From Ancylobacter aquaticus (GTDB taxonomy: Bacteria; Pseudomonadota; Alphaproteobacteria; Rhizobiales; Xanthobacteraceae), in contig NZ_SMFY01000001.1 in the NCBI RefSeq assembly GCF_004339465.1, positions 1,922,001 through 1,986,000 of the forward strand: a stretch of DNA of 64,000 bases, written 5' to 3'. A model generated the notes under the pieces. The model saw nothing but the letters and a program-made list of their open reading frames with translations, was not told the DNA's origin and searched no databases. Position 1 is the stretch's first letter. Each line of letters opens with the position of its first letter. Below, piece by piece: positions 6,897 to 15,483 of this stretch. The translations under genes and the position numbers were made by a program.

Positions 6897-8544
6897 TCTT
6901 CACCGGCCGCAGCAGGAACGCCGGCAGGTGCGAGGTATCTGCCGGCTCGTCCATCGGAGCGCGCTCGGAGCGGCGATGGGTGAGCGGCGTCACCGGCGCC
7001 CGGGCAGGAGCCTGAGCCGGCTTTTCGCGGTTGCGCTCGCGCTCCCGCTCACGTGGGGCGGAGGTGGCAGCCGCCGCCGGTGTCGCAGCGCTGGCCACGG
7101 GTGCGGCTTCGGCGGTCTTTTCGCGACCACGACGGCGCGCCGGCTTGGCGGTCGGCGTCACCGCCGCTTCGGCCACAGCGGCGAGCGGCGCCTCGACGGC
7201 ATCAACCACCGCAGGCGTGGCTTCGGTATCGCGGCGGCGAGCGGGGCGGGCGCCACGGCTCTCGCCGCCATCCTCGCGCTCGCGGTTGGCGCTGCGGCCA
7301 CCGCGACCCTTTTCGCGGGCGGGCCGTTCGCGGGAGGTCTTGTCGCGCGAGGTCTTCTCGCCGGAGGCCTTCTCGCGGGTCGGGCGAGCGCGCGTCTCGG
7401 AAGCCGGCACGCTGTCGAGCCCGGCGCTGTCCTTCCAGTCGATCGGGCGGCCGATCAGCTTCTCGATCGCCGCCAGCGACTTGACCTCGCCGGCCGTGAC
7501 GATAGTGAAGGCGGCGCCGGCCCGGCCGGCCCGGCCGGTGCGGCCGATACGGTGGACATAGTCTTCCGCGTGGTGCGGCGTGTCGTAGTTGAACACGTGG
7601 CTCACGGCGGGAATGTCGAGGCCGCGCGCGGCGACATCGGACGCCACCAGCAACGTGGCCTCGCCGGTGCGGAACTGGTCGAGCGCCTGCATGCGCGAGC
7701 GCTGGTCCATGTCGCCATGCAGGCAGACGGCCTTGTAGCCGTGCCGCAGCAGCGACTTATGCACCACGGCCACTTCGCTCTTGCGGTTGCAGAAGATGAT
7801 GCCGTTCTGCAGGGCCTCGGCGTTGTCGATCAGGCCGCGCAGCGTTTCGCGCTTGGTGAAGTCTTCCTTGCCGGAGGCGACGAGCAGCTGGGTGATCGTC
7901 GAGGCGGTGGAAGAGGGGCGCGAGGCTTCGATCTGGACCGGGTTCGACAGGAACTGCGAGACGAGGCGCTGGATCTCCGGGGGCATGGTCGCGGAGAAGA
8001 ACAGCGTCTGCCGGGTGAACGGCACCAGCTTGCAGACCCGCTCGATGTCCGGGATGAAGCCCATGTCCAGCATGCGGTCGGCCTCGTCGATGACGAGGAT
8101 CTCGATGCCGGAGAGCAGCAGGCGGCCACGCTCGACATGGTCGAGCAGCCGGCCCGGCGTGGCGATGAGGATGTCGACGCCGCGCAGCAGCTTGGCATCC
8201 TGGTCGCCGAAGGAGACGCCGCCGATCAGAAGGGCGACGTTGAGCTTGTTGTTCTTGCCGTAGCGCGTGAAGTTTTCCTCCACCTGCGCGGCGAGTTCGC
8301 GCGTCGGTTCGAGGATCAGCGTGCGCGGCATGCGGGCGCGGGCGCGGCCCTGTTCCAGCAGCGTGAGCATCGGCAGGGTGAAGGCCGCCGTCTTGCCGGT
8401 GCCGGTCTGGGCGAGCCCCAGCACGTCGCGCCGCGCGAGAATGTGCGGAATGGCCTGCGCCTGGATCGGCGTCGGCTCGGTGTAGCCCGTATCGGCAACG
8501 GCCGAGAGCACCTTGTCGCTCAGGCCCAGTTCGTTAAAAGGCAT
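6883..8544 (-). CDS. rhlE: RhlE-type DEAD-box RNA helicase with long basic disordered tail
   Basis: 553 residues. Helicase core at 1-370: Q motif, AQTGTGKTA (45-53), PTRELA (80-85), VIDEAD (151-156), SAT (184-186), ARGLD (306-310) and HRIGRTGR (331-338). It unwinds RNA in ribosome assembly or mRNA decay. Residues 380-553 are low complexity: serial EKxSxxK units then Arg/Ala/Pro-rich sequence, ending in LPAFLLRPVKI, a short conserved C-terminal peptide in alphaproteobacterial relatives. The start ATG at 8544 opens directly into MPFNELGL; longer frames run through the divergent promoter region. RhlE is the best match, though subfamily naming is approximate. Confidence 0.92.
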   Translation of the reverse strand: MPFNELGLSDKVLSAVADTGYTEPTPIQAQAIPHILARRDVLGLAQTGTGKTAAFTLPMLTLLEQGRARARMPRTLILEPTRELAAQVEENFTRYGKNNKLNVALLIGGVSFGDQDAKLLRGVDILIATPGRLLDHVERGRLLLSGIEILVIDEADRMLDMGFIPDIERVCKLVPFTRQTLFFSATMPPEIQRLVSQFLSNPVQIEASRPSSTASTITQLLVASGKEDFTKRETLRGLIDNAEALQNGIIFCNRKSEVAVVHKSLLRHGYKAVCLHGDMDQRSRMQALDQFRTGEATLLVASDVAARGLDIPAVSHVFNYDTPHHAEDYVHRIGRTGRAGRAGAAFTIVTAGEVKSLAAIEKLIGRPIDWKDSAGLDSVPASETRARPTREKASGEKTSRDKTSRERPAREKGRGGRSANREREDGGESRGARPARRRDTEATPAVVDAVEAPLAAVAEAAVTPTAKPARRRGREKTAEAAPVASAATPAAAATSAPRERERERNREKPAQAPARAPVTPLTHRRSERAPMDEPADTSHLPAFLLRPVKIKAG

Positions 8545-8659
8545 CTGGATCAATTCTGCGGCTGCGCACCGCACACCGGCTCCCCGAGCCGTAACCGGGG
8601 ATGGTTGCATCGTCGTCGCGCGGAGCGCATCAGTCGGATATGGTATGACGACGCGTTGC

Positions 8660-8687
8660 ACCATAGGGATAACGCTCGCAAAGTCAA
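8660..8687 (-). promoter_or_regulatory. Candidate sigma-70 type promoter for rhlE
   Basis: On the minus strand TTGACT (complement of 8682-8687) is followed after 16 bases by TATGGT (complement of 8660-8665). It lies about 115 bases upstream of the rhlE start, giving a moderately long leader that could carry cold-responsive control. Inferred from consensus match only. Confidence 0.45.
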
Positions 8688-8763
8688 CGGATTTGGCCGC
8701 TGTCAAGGGCTTTTCGGCATGTTCCGGCCCGGACGGCCTTCGTCGGGGAAGGAAGGTGGCGCG

Positions 8764-9240
8764 ATGAGCCGTGCATTCGTGAAGGAAGACAGCGGCGCCG
8801 ACACCCTGCCCGAGCGCCCGGTCAGCCCCAATCGCAACCTCGTCACCCGCCGGGGACTGGCGCAGATCGACACTGAACTGGCACGTCAGCGTGCGGCGCT
8901 CTCGGGGGCCGGCGCCCGCGGCGACCGGGACGCGGCGGCCGCGGCATCGCGCGAACTGCGCTATTGGTCTGCCCGCCGCTCCAGTGCCGAGCCGGTCGAT
9001 CCGCCGGCCGATGGCGAGGCCATCACCTTCGGCATGGCGGTGACGCTGGAAGATGCGAAAGGCCAGCGGCGCAGATTCCGCATCGTCGGCGAGGACGAGG
9101 CTGACCCGGCGCAGGGGCGAATTGGCTGGGTCTCGCCGGTAGCGCGCGCGCTGCTCGGCAAATGGATCGGTGACGAGGTGGTGTTGCCGGCGGGGGAGAT
9201 GGAGATCGTCGCCGTCGACCATCTCCCCGAAGAGGCGTGA
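8764..9240 (+). CDS. GreA/GreB family transcription factor-like protein
   Basis: 158 residues. The N-terminal part (about 20-75) is predicted helical with RRGLAQIDTELARQRAAL, as in the coiled coil of Gre factors, and the C-terminal part has ITFGMAVTLED, RFRIVGEDEADP and GWVSPVARALLGKWIGDEV, the GreA/GreB C-terminal domain that binds RNA polymerase. Gre factors stimulate cleavage of backtracked transcripts. The coiled coil is shorter and less acidic than in GreA, so it may be an Rnk-like or regulatory paralogue. ATG at 8764 has GGAAGG upstream. Confidence 0.85.
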   Translation: MSRAFVKEDSGADTLPERPVSPNRNLVTRRGLAQIDTELARQRAALSGAGARGDRDAAAAASRELRYWSARRSSAEPVDPPADGEAITFGMAVTLEDAKGQRRRFRIVGEDEADPAQGRIGWVSPVARALLGKWIGDEVVLPAGEMEIVAVDHLPEEA

Positions 9241-9243
9241 GCG

Positions 9244-9879
9244 GTGCTGATCCCCGCTGAAACGCTGCTCGTCTTCGTGCCGGCCGCGCTGGCGCTCAAC
9301 CTGACGCCGGGCAACGACATGCTGTTCTGTCTGGGCCAGGGGATGAAGTCCGGCCCTCGCGCGGGCATCGCCGCGAGCCTCGGCATTGCGACCGGGGTAT
9401 TCCTGCACTGCTGCGCGGCGGGGATCGGGCTGGCGGCGCTGCTGGCCGCGTATCCGGCGGCGTTCGAGGTGCTGCGCTGGGCGGGCGTTGTCTATCTCGT
9501 CTATCTCGCGGTGCAGGCGCTGCGCGGCTCCGGCGATCTGGCGGCAGCGCGCGCCGCGCCGACCCGCGCCTCGGCCGTCAAGGCGTGGCGGGCGGCGGTG
9601 CTGGTCAGCCTGCTGAACCCGAAGGTCGCGGTCTTCGTGCTGGCGTTCCTGCCGCAATTCGTCGACGTGTCGCGCGGCAGCGCTTTCGTCCAGTTCATGC
9701 TGCTGGGCCTTATCCTGAACATCGGTGGCACGGTGGTGAATGCGGTGGTGGGCGCCTTTGCCGGCCGGATCGGCCGCTGGCTGGGCAATCGCCCGAGCCG
9801 GTTCCGTGTCGTGGAGGTGCTTACCGGAATCCTTTTGCTGGCCATCGCCGCGCGTATAGCATTGGAGCGGCGGGTGTGA
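9244..9879 (+). CDS. LysE/RhtB family amino-acid exporter
   Basis: 211 residues with about six hydrophobic segments. The N-terminal signature NLTPGNDMLFCLGQGMKSG, then SLGIATGVFLHCC and SLLNPKVAVFVLAFLPQFV, is diagnostic of the LysE/RhtB translocator family, inner-membrane exporters of amino acids such as lysine, homoserine or threonine. The substrate cannot be read from sequence. It begins with a GTG three bases after the Gre-like gene stop, so the two are probably co-transcribed, and is followed directly by the glycosyltransferase gene. Confidence 0.92.
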   Translation: MLIPAETLLVFVPAALALNLTPGNDMLFCLGQGMKSGPRAGIAASLGIATGVFLHCCAAGIGLAALLAAYPAAFEVLRWAGVVYLVYLAVQALRGSGDLAAARAAPTRASAVKAWRAAVLVSLLNPKVAVFVLAFLPQFVDVSRGSAFVQFMLLGLILNIGGTVVNAVVGAFAGRIGRWLGNRPSRFRVVEVLTGILLLAIAARIALERRV

Positions 9880-9936
9880 CGGGTGGCCGAGCGGCCGCCG
9901 GCCACTGGGGCCCCCGCGCGGCGTTTGTGGGGAGCG

Positions 9937-11721
9937 ATGGGGCTTAGCGAGAAGGATTTCCGACAGGTCGAGCGGACGGAACTGTTCGACGCCGGGTGGT
10001 ATCGCGAACGGCATCCTCACCTCTCAGGGGCGCCCGACCGTCTGCTTGACCATTACCTCACCCGGGGCTGGAAACAGGGGGCCGATCCTTCGCCCTTTTT
10101 CGACGGCGCCCACTATCTCGCCACCCATCCCGATGTGGCGGCGTCCGGGCTCAATCCGCTGGTGCATTACGCGCTGTGGGGCCAGGCCGAGGGGCGCGCC
10201 ATCCGGCCTGTCGGGGAGGCTGACGCGGCTGCCGCCGACGTGGCGTTCTCGATCATCCTCGCCACCTTTAATCGCGCTCACATCATCGAGCAGGCGATTG
10301 ATGCCGTCCTCGCCCAGACCCACCGCACTTTCGAGCTGGTCATCGTGGATGACGGCTCGACCGACGGCACGCAAGCGCGCCTCAACGCCCGCTATGCCGA
10401 GGAACTGGCGCAGGGGCGGCTTGTCTATCTCCGCTTTTCACGCAATCTCGGCGTGTCGGCGGCGCGCAATGCCGGGCTCCTGGTCGCGCGCCATCCCTGG
10501 ATCGCCTATGTCGATTCCGACAACACCATCCGCCCGCATTTCCTCGACACCTTCGCCCGGCGCATCGTGGGGCGGGATGGAGCCATGACCTTCTATGGCC
10601 GCTTCCAGCGAAAGGACGAGGGCAGCGTCATCGGCGGCCCCTTCGATCTGGCGGCGCTGCGGCAGGGCAACTCCATCGACCTCGGCGTCTTCGTCCACCA
10701 CATCGCCTGCTTCCATGAACTGGGCGGCTTCGACCTCGGCCTGCGCCGGCTGGTCGACTGGGACCTGATCCTGAAATATGTCCACCGCCACGCCCCGGTC
10801 TATATCAGCGAGGCGCTGCTGGATTATCGCGACCGCGATGACGCCCGAGACGGCTCGGAACTGGACCGCATCTCCGACAGGGAGCCGTTCTCGCTGCCGA
10901 TGGCGCGCATCCTGCGGCGCTATGAGGCGCGCGCCACCGTGACGACGGCCATCGTCTGCTACAATCAGAAGGACTTTATCGCGCAGGCGATCGAGAGCGC
11001 GCTGGCGCAGACCGGCGATTTCTTCCACGACATCGTCGTCGTCGATGACGGCTCGACCGACGGCACCACCGAGATCGCCCGCGCCTATTGCGCCCGGCAT
11101 CCCATGACGATGCGGATGCTCGGCGATGGCATTAATCGCGGTATATCGGGGAACTTCCGGCGCGCTTTCGCGGCGGCGGGCGGCGAATATCTGGCCGTTC
11201 TGGAAGGCGACGATTACTGGAGCGACCCCACCAAGCTCGCCCGCCAGATCGCCTTCCTTCGCGCGAATGCGGATTGCTCCATGGTGTTCTCGAAGATCGA
11301 GATCGAGACCCCCGGCACATCAGGGCGCGCGACGCTGCCGCGCCAGGACAAGCTGCGCAAGACCAAGCTGGACGGCGCCGATTTCCTTGCCGAGCCGAGC
11401 CTCAACCTGATCGCCAATTTCTCCTGCTGCCTTTTTCGCAGCGATGCGATGAAAACGCTGCCCGACAGGCTGTTCCGGCACCGGCTGAGCGAGATCGCGC
11501 TGGCCTTCCATCTCGAAAGGCATGGGCGGATCGGCTACCTCAACCGCCCAATGAGCGTCTACCGCCAGCATCCTCAGGGCGTGTGGACCGGCGCCAGCCC
11601 GGAGGAGCAGCGCGCCAGCGGGCGGCTGGTGCGCGAGGCGGCCAAGGCGGTGGCGCGCGACGCCTACAAGCCCGCCCTCCAGGCCATCATCGACACCCGC
11701 TACGCCCCGCCGCCCGGCTGA
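9937..11721 (+). CDS. Glycosyltransferase with two tandem GT2 domains
   Basis: 594 residues. An N-terminal module (about 15-85) repeats the pattern FDAGWYRERHP then ATHPDVAASGLNPLVHY, common ahead of GT domains. GT2 domain one (about 103-290) has SIILATFNRAH, VDDGSTDGTQ and YVDSDN; domain two (about 325-530) has TAIVCYNQKDF, VDDGSTDGTT and LEGDDYWSDP. Both have the nucleotide-sugar Asp motifs, so both may be active; the product is presumably a surface polysaccharide. ATG 9937 was preferred for the GGGGAGC just upstream; a GTG at 9883 would add 18 residues. No other polysaccharide genes are adjacent. Confidence 0.88.
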   Translation: MGLSEKDFRQVERTELFDAGWYRERHPHLSGAPDRLLDHYLTRGWKQGADPSPFFDGAHYLATHPDVAASGLNPLVHYALWGQAEGRAIRPVGEADAAAADVAFSIILATFNRAHIIEQAIDAVLAQTHRTFELVIVDDGSTDGTQARLNARYAEELAQGRLVYLRFSRNLGVSAARNAGLLVARHPWIAYVDSDNTIRPHFLDTFARRIVGRDGAMTFYGRFQRKDEGSVIGGPFDLAALRQGNSIDLGVFVHHIACFHELGGFDLGLRRLVDWDLILKYVHRHAPVYISEALLDYRDRDDARDGSELDRISDREPFSLPMARILRRYEARATVTTAIVCYNQKDFIAQAIESALAQTGDFFHDIVVVDDGSTDGTTEIARAYCARHPMTMRMLGDGINRGISGNFRRAFAAAGGEYLAVLEGDDYWSDPTKLARQIAFLRANADCSMVFSKIEIETPGTSGRATLPRQDKLRKTKLDGADFLAEPSLNLIANFSCCLFRSDAMKTLPDRLFRHRLSEIALAFHLERHGRIGYLNRPMSVYRQHPQGVWTGASPEEQRASGRLVREAAKAVARDAYKPALQAIIDTRYAPPPG

Positions 11722-11737
11722 GCGCGGGGAAGGCGCC

Positions 11738-13816
11738 TCAGATGTCCAGCAACTCCTCGCTGGCGAAGGCGGCGCGCTCGGAGATGAAGGCGAAGCGGCT
11801 TTCCGGCTTGTTGCCCATCAGCCGCTCGACGATGTCGGCGGTCATGGCGCGCTCGGCTTCCTCGATGGTGACGCGCAGCAGGGTGCGGGTCTTGCGGCTC
11901 ATGGTGGTTTCCTTGAGCTGCGCCGGCATCATCTCGCCGAGGCCCTTGAAGCGTCCGATATCGACCTTGCCGCGCGGGGAAAATTCCTTCTTGAGAAGCT
12001 GGTCGCGATGCGCCTCGTCGCGCGCATACAGCGTCTTGGCGCCTTGGCTGAGGCGGTAGAGCGGGGGCACGGCCAGAAAGAGGTGGCCGTTCTCGATCAG
12101 CTGCGGCATCTGCCGGTAGAAGAAGGTGACGAGCAGCGAGGCGATATGGGCGCCGTCGACATCGGCATCGGTCATGATGATGACCCGCTCATAGCGCAGG
12201 TCCTCGTCCCGATAATGCGTCCCTGTTCCAGCGCCGAGCGCCTGCACGAGGTCGCCGAGCTGCTGGTTGGCCGCCAGCTTGTCGCGGCCGGCGCTGGCGA
12301 CGTTGAGGATTTTTCCGCGCAGCGGCAGCACGGCCTGGGTCTGGCGCTCGCGCGCCTGCTTGGCCGAGCCGCCGGCCGAATCGCCCTCGACGATGAAGAG
12401 TTCGGAACCCGCCGCCGAATTGTTCGAGCAGTCCGCCAGTTTGCCCGGCAGGCGCAGCTTGCGCACGGCGGTCTTGCGCGAGATTTCCTTTTCCTGCCGC
12501 CGGCGCAGTCTCTCTTCGGCGCGCTCCACCACCCAGTCGAGCAGGCGGTTGGCCTGTGTCGGGTTGCCGCCGAGCCAGTGGTCGAACGGGTCGCGCAGAG
12601 CCGCCTCGACAATGCGGGTGGCCTCGGCGGTGGCGAGCTTTTCCTTGGTCTGGCCCTGGAATTCCGGCTCGCGCACGAAGACCGACAGCATGGCGACGCA
12701 GCCGGCCATCACATCGTCGGCGGTGACGATGGCAGCGCGCTTGGCGCCGCCGGTGCGCTCCGCATGGTCGCGCAGGCCCTTGAGCAGCACGGCGCGCAGG
12801 CCTGTCTCGTGGGTGCCGCCCTCGGCGGTGGGGATGGTGTTGCAATAGGAGGAGATGGCGCCATCCGCATCGCCCAGCCACGCCACCGCCCATTCCGCCG
12901 AGCCATGCCCGCCCGGCCGCGTCGTCTTGCCGGAGAAGATGTCGGGATGGACGCGGGTGCTGCCCTCGATGTCGGCGGCGAGATAGTCGCGCAGGCCGCC
13001 GGGAAAGCGGAACACGGCCTTTTCCGGCACATCGGTGCCTGCCACCAGCGCGGGATCGCAGCTCCAGCGGATTTCGACGCCGCCGAACAGATAGGCCTTG
13101 GAGCGGGCCATCTTGAACACGCGGGCCGGCTTGAAGCGGGCGGCCTCACCGAAGATCTGCGGGTCGGGGTGGAAGCTCACCCGCGTGCCGCGGCGGTTGA
13201 GGGTGCGCCCGACCTCCTGGATCTTGCCCTGCGGCACGCCGCGCGAATAGGTCTGGCGGTACAGCGTCTGGCCGCGCGCCACCTCGATCTCAAGCACGTC
13301 GGACAGGGCATTGACCACCGAGACGCCGACGCCGTGCAGGCCACCTGAGGTCTCGTAGACCTTCGAATCGAACTTGCCGCCGGCATGCAGCGTGGTGAGG
13401 ATGACCTCCAGCGCCGACTTGCCGGGATATTTCGGGTGTTCCTCGATCGGGATGCCACGCCCGTTATCAGTGACGGTGAGGAATCCGTCCGTGCTCAGTT
13501 CCACCTCGATGAAGCTGGCGTGGCCGGCCACCGCCTCGTCCATCGAATTGTCGATCACCTCGGCGAAGAGGTGGTGCAGCGCCTTCTCGTCGGTGCCGCC
13601 AATATACATGCCCGGTCGGCGCCGCACCGGCTCCAGACCCTCCAGAACCTCGATGTCGGCGGCGGTGTAGCCGGCCTCGCCGGGGGTGCCCTCGCGCAGC
13701 GCAGCGGGGCGCGCGGCGGCACGCGGACGCGGGGCGGGAACGGCGGCGAAGAGGTCGTCGGAATTCGACATGGGTGCGGGCGGGCTCGTCTCGTGCGGGG
13801 GCGATTCGGTTTCCAT
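11738..13816 (-). CDS. parE: DNA topoisomerase IV subunit B
   Basis: 692 residues. The GHKL ATPase domain has VIDNSMDEA and GGLHGVGVSVVNALS; the TOPRIM domain has IVEGDSAGGSAKQAR and TDADVDGAHI, and the end matches LKETTMSRKTRTLLRVTIEE. The SAGGSAKQ form and the absence of the GyrB insertion favour ParE over GyrB. With ParC it decatenates replicated chromosomes. parC is not in this window. The first about 45 residues are Pro/Ala-rich and poorly conserved; the start could instead be the ATG at 13771. It is convergent with the glycosyltransferase gene. Confidence 0.95.
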   Translation of the reverse strand: METESPPHETSPPAPMSNSDDLFAAVPAPRPRAAARPAALREGTPGEAGYTAADIEVLEGLEPVRRRPGMYIGGTDEKALHHLFAEVIDNSMDEAVAGHASFIEVELSTDGFLTVTDNGRGIPIEEHPKYPGKSALEVILTTLHAGGKFDSKVYETSGGLHGVGVSVVNALSDVLEIEVARGQTLYRQTYSRGVPQGKIQEVGRTLNRRGTRVSFHPDPQIFGEAARFKPARVFKMARSKAYLFGGVEIRWSCDPALVAGTDVPEKAVFRFPGGLRDYLAADIEGSTRVHPDIFSGKTTRPGGHGSAEWAVAWLGDADGAISSYCNTIPTAEGGTHETGLRAVLLKGLRDHAERTGGAKRAAIVTADDVMAGCVAMLSVFVREPEFQGQTKEKLATAEATRIVEAALRDPFDHWLGGNPTQANRLLDWVVERAEERLRRRQEKEISRKTAVRKLRLPGKLADCSNNSAAGSELFIVEGDSAGGSAKQARERQTQAVLPLRGKILNVASAGRDKLAANQQLGDLVQALGAGTGTHYRDEDLRYERVIIMTDADVDGAHIASLLVTFFYRQMPQLIENGHLFLAVPPLYRLSQGAKTLYARDEAHRDQLLKKEFSPRGKVDIGRFKGLGEMMPAQLKETTMSRKTRTLLRVTIEEAERAMTADIVERLMGNKPESRFAFISERAAFASEELLDI

Positions 13817-13884
13817 AGCACTATGACAGGGCCGGCGCGAAAGCGGAACGCTCCGTGAACATGGGGGCTATGCGAGGCGGCGCG

Positions 13885-14169
13885 TCAGCGCTTCAGCCGT
13901 TTCCGGTTGGCGCGCACCTTGCGGCCGTAGAGGGCGACGATTTCCGGGCCGACCGCGTCGAGCCGGCCGGCGGCCGCCGCCTTCATCAGCCGGGCATTGA
14001 CCTCGCCCAGCGCCAGCGTCTTCTCCGTCACCATGCGGATGGCCTCCACACCGGCGGCCGCGTCGCCGCGTGCGAGCCGGCTCATGCGCTCCGCGATCAC
14101 GATCTGCATGTCCATGCCAAGGCGCGTGAGCTGCAGGCCGGTCTCGAACCAGGAGAGGGGGTCGGTCAT
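13885..14169 (-). CDS. Small phasin-like helical protein
   Basis: 94 residues, predicted almost entirely helical: WFETGLQLTRLGMDMQIVI, RMVTEKTLAL and a basic end (GRKVRANRKRLKR). The RMVTEK segment and the helical amphipathic pattern resemble short phasin-like proteins that coat polyhydroxyalkanoate granules or otherwise bind DNA or membranes. The PHA synthase gene lies 1.3 kb away, which makes a granule role plausible but unproven. Its ATG overlaps the stop of a small upstream frame (ATGA), suggesting coupled translation. It is transcribed away from argC. Confidence 0.7.
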   Translation of the reverse strand: MTDPLSWFETGLQLTRLGMDMQIVIAERMSRLARGDAAAGVEAIRMVTEKTLALGEVNARLMKAAAAGRLDAVGPEIVALYGRKVRANRKRLKR

Positions 14170-14315
14170 TGCGAAGGCTCCGGCGGGTGAGAGGCGGGAG
14201 GAGAAGCCCGGACCGGACGGTTCAGTTCCGGCCGCCGACGCGCAGCCGCCATGCGCCGGATGAGGCCCTCTTGTCTTTCGTCGGACATGCGAAAGGTGTA
14301 ATGGCGCAAATCCAT
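14166..14315 (-). CDS. Possible 49-residue small protein upstream of the phasin-like gene
   Basis: Begins MDLRHYTFRMSDERQEGL and ends in a Pro/Ser-rich tail. Its TGA overlaps the ATG of the phasin-like gene by ATGA, the arrangement typical of real coupled gene pairs. It lies in the divergent gap before argC. No homologue is recognised; it may instead be a leader peptide or chance frame. Confidence 0.4.
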   Translation of the reverse strand: MDLRHYTFRMSDERQEGLIRRMAAARRRPELNRPVRASPPASHPPEPSQ

Positions 14316-14366
14316 GCGCGCCCCGGCCTGTGAAAAGGCCGCGCGCCAGTACGAAGGGTCGCCACC

Positions 14367-15422
14367 ATGACGGACAGCAAGGCGCGGATCGCCATCCTCG
14401 GGGCCTCGGGCTACACCGGCTCGGAACTGCTGCGCCTGCTGCTGCGCCATCCCCGCGTCGAGATCGTCGCGCTGACCGCCGACCGCAAGGCGGGGCAGGC
14501 GGTGGCGGACGTGTTTCCGCAGTTCGCCCCGTTCAGCCTGCCCAAGCTCATTACCATCGAGCAGGTGGCGTGGAAGGATGTGGACCTCGTCTTCTGCGCG
14601 CTGCCGCACGGCACGACCCAGCTCGTGATCAAGAACGTGTTCGAGACCGCGCCGCATGTGAAGGTGGTCGACCTCTCCGCCGATTTCCGGCTGCGCGACG
14701 ATGGCGCCTATGAGCGCTGGTATGGCCACCCGCACCAGGCGCTGGAACTGCAGCAGGAAGCCGTCTACGGCGTGGTCGAGCTGTACCGCGACGACATCCG
14801 CAAGGCGCGGCTCGTCGCCAACCCCGGCTGCTACACCACCACCGCCATCCTGCCGGTGGTGCCGCTGATCGAGGCCGGCGCCATCGAGCCCGAGCACATC
14901 GTCATCGACGCCAAGAGCGGCGTCACCGGCGCGGGGCGCTCGGCGAAGGAGAACCTGCTCTTCACCGAGGTGACGGAGGGCATGCACGCCTATGGCGTCG
15001 GCGGCCATCGCCACATGGCCGAGCTCGACCAGGAATTCTCCAAGGCCGCCGGGCGCACGCTCTCGCCCAGCTTCACCCCGCATCTCGTGCCGATGACGCG
15101 CGGCATCTACGCCACCATCTACCTCAAGACCGGCGCCGGCGTCGGGGCGGAGGGCGTGCACCGGGTGCTGGCGGACTTCTACAAGAGCGAGCCCTTCGTG
15201 CATGTGATGCCGCTGGGCCAGGTGCCGCAGTCGCGCTTCGTGAAGGGCTCGAACATGGCCTTCATCGGCGTGGTCAAGGACCGCGCACCGGACCGGGTGA
15301 TCGTGATCTCGACCACCGACAACCTTATGAAGGGCGCCTCCGGCCAGGCGGTGCAGAACATGAACCTCGTGCTCGGCTATCCCGAGACGATGGGGCTGGA
15401 GCAGATCGCGCTGTTTCCGTGA
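14367..15422 (+). CDS. argC: N-acetyl-gamma-glutamyl-phosphate reductase
   Basis: 351 residues, the long (type 1) ArgC form. The NADP-binding motif GASGYTG is at 12-18, the catalytic cysteine is C155 in ANPGCYTTT, and GVGGHRHMAEL carries the conserved His region. It catalyses the third step of arginine biosynthesis, reducing N-acetylglutamyl phosphate to the semialdehyde. ATG at 14367 follows a weak AAGGG. It stands alone here: the other arg genes are not in the window, which is common in Rhizobiales. A hairpin repeat separates it from the convergent phaC. Confidence 0.96.
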   Translation: MTDSKARIAILGASGYTGSELLRLLLRHPRVEIVALTADRKAGQAVADVFPQFAPFSLPKLITIEQVAWKDVDLVFCALPHGTTQLVIKNVFETAPHVKVVDLSADFRLRDDGAYERWYGHPHQALELQQEAVYGVVELYRDDIRKARLVANPGCYTTTAILPVVPLIEAGAIEPEHIVIDAKSGVTGAGRSAKENLLFTEVTEGMHAYGVGGHRHMAELDQEFSKAAGRTLSPSFTPHLVPMTRGIYATIYLKTGAGVGAEGVHRVLADFYKSEPFVHVMPLGQVPQSRFVKGSNMAFIGVVKDRAPDRVIVISTTDNLMKGASGQAVQNMNLVLGYPETMGLEQIALFP

Positions 15423-15442
15423 GGCGGGCATTCTGCGCGAAG

Positions 15443-15473
15443 CGTCATCCCCGGGCTAGATCCGGGGATGACG
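15443..15473. repeat. Perfect 12-bp inverted repeat between argC and phaC
   Basis: CGTCATCCCCGG (15443-15454) and CCGGGGATGACG (15462-15473) flank a 7-base loop. It is a short member of the GTCATCCCGG palindrome class and sits between convergent genes, where it may act as a bidirectional transcription stop although no T-run follows. Confidence 0.7.
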
Positions 15474-15483
15474 GCCGTTCGCG

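Noticed and set aside
6928-8763. Long open frame on the plus strand opposite rhlE, continuous with the Gre-like gene
   Set aside because: It is antisense to a strongly conserved helicase, its translation is low-complexity Gly/Ala/Arg, and only the part from 8764 matches a protein family.
15443-15473. Standard rho-independent terminator between argC and phaC
   Set aside because: The stem is perfect but no T-run follows and the sequence belongs to a recurrent palindrome class, so it is listed as a repeat.
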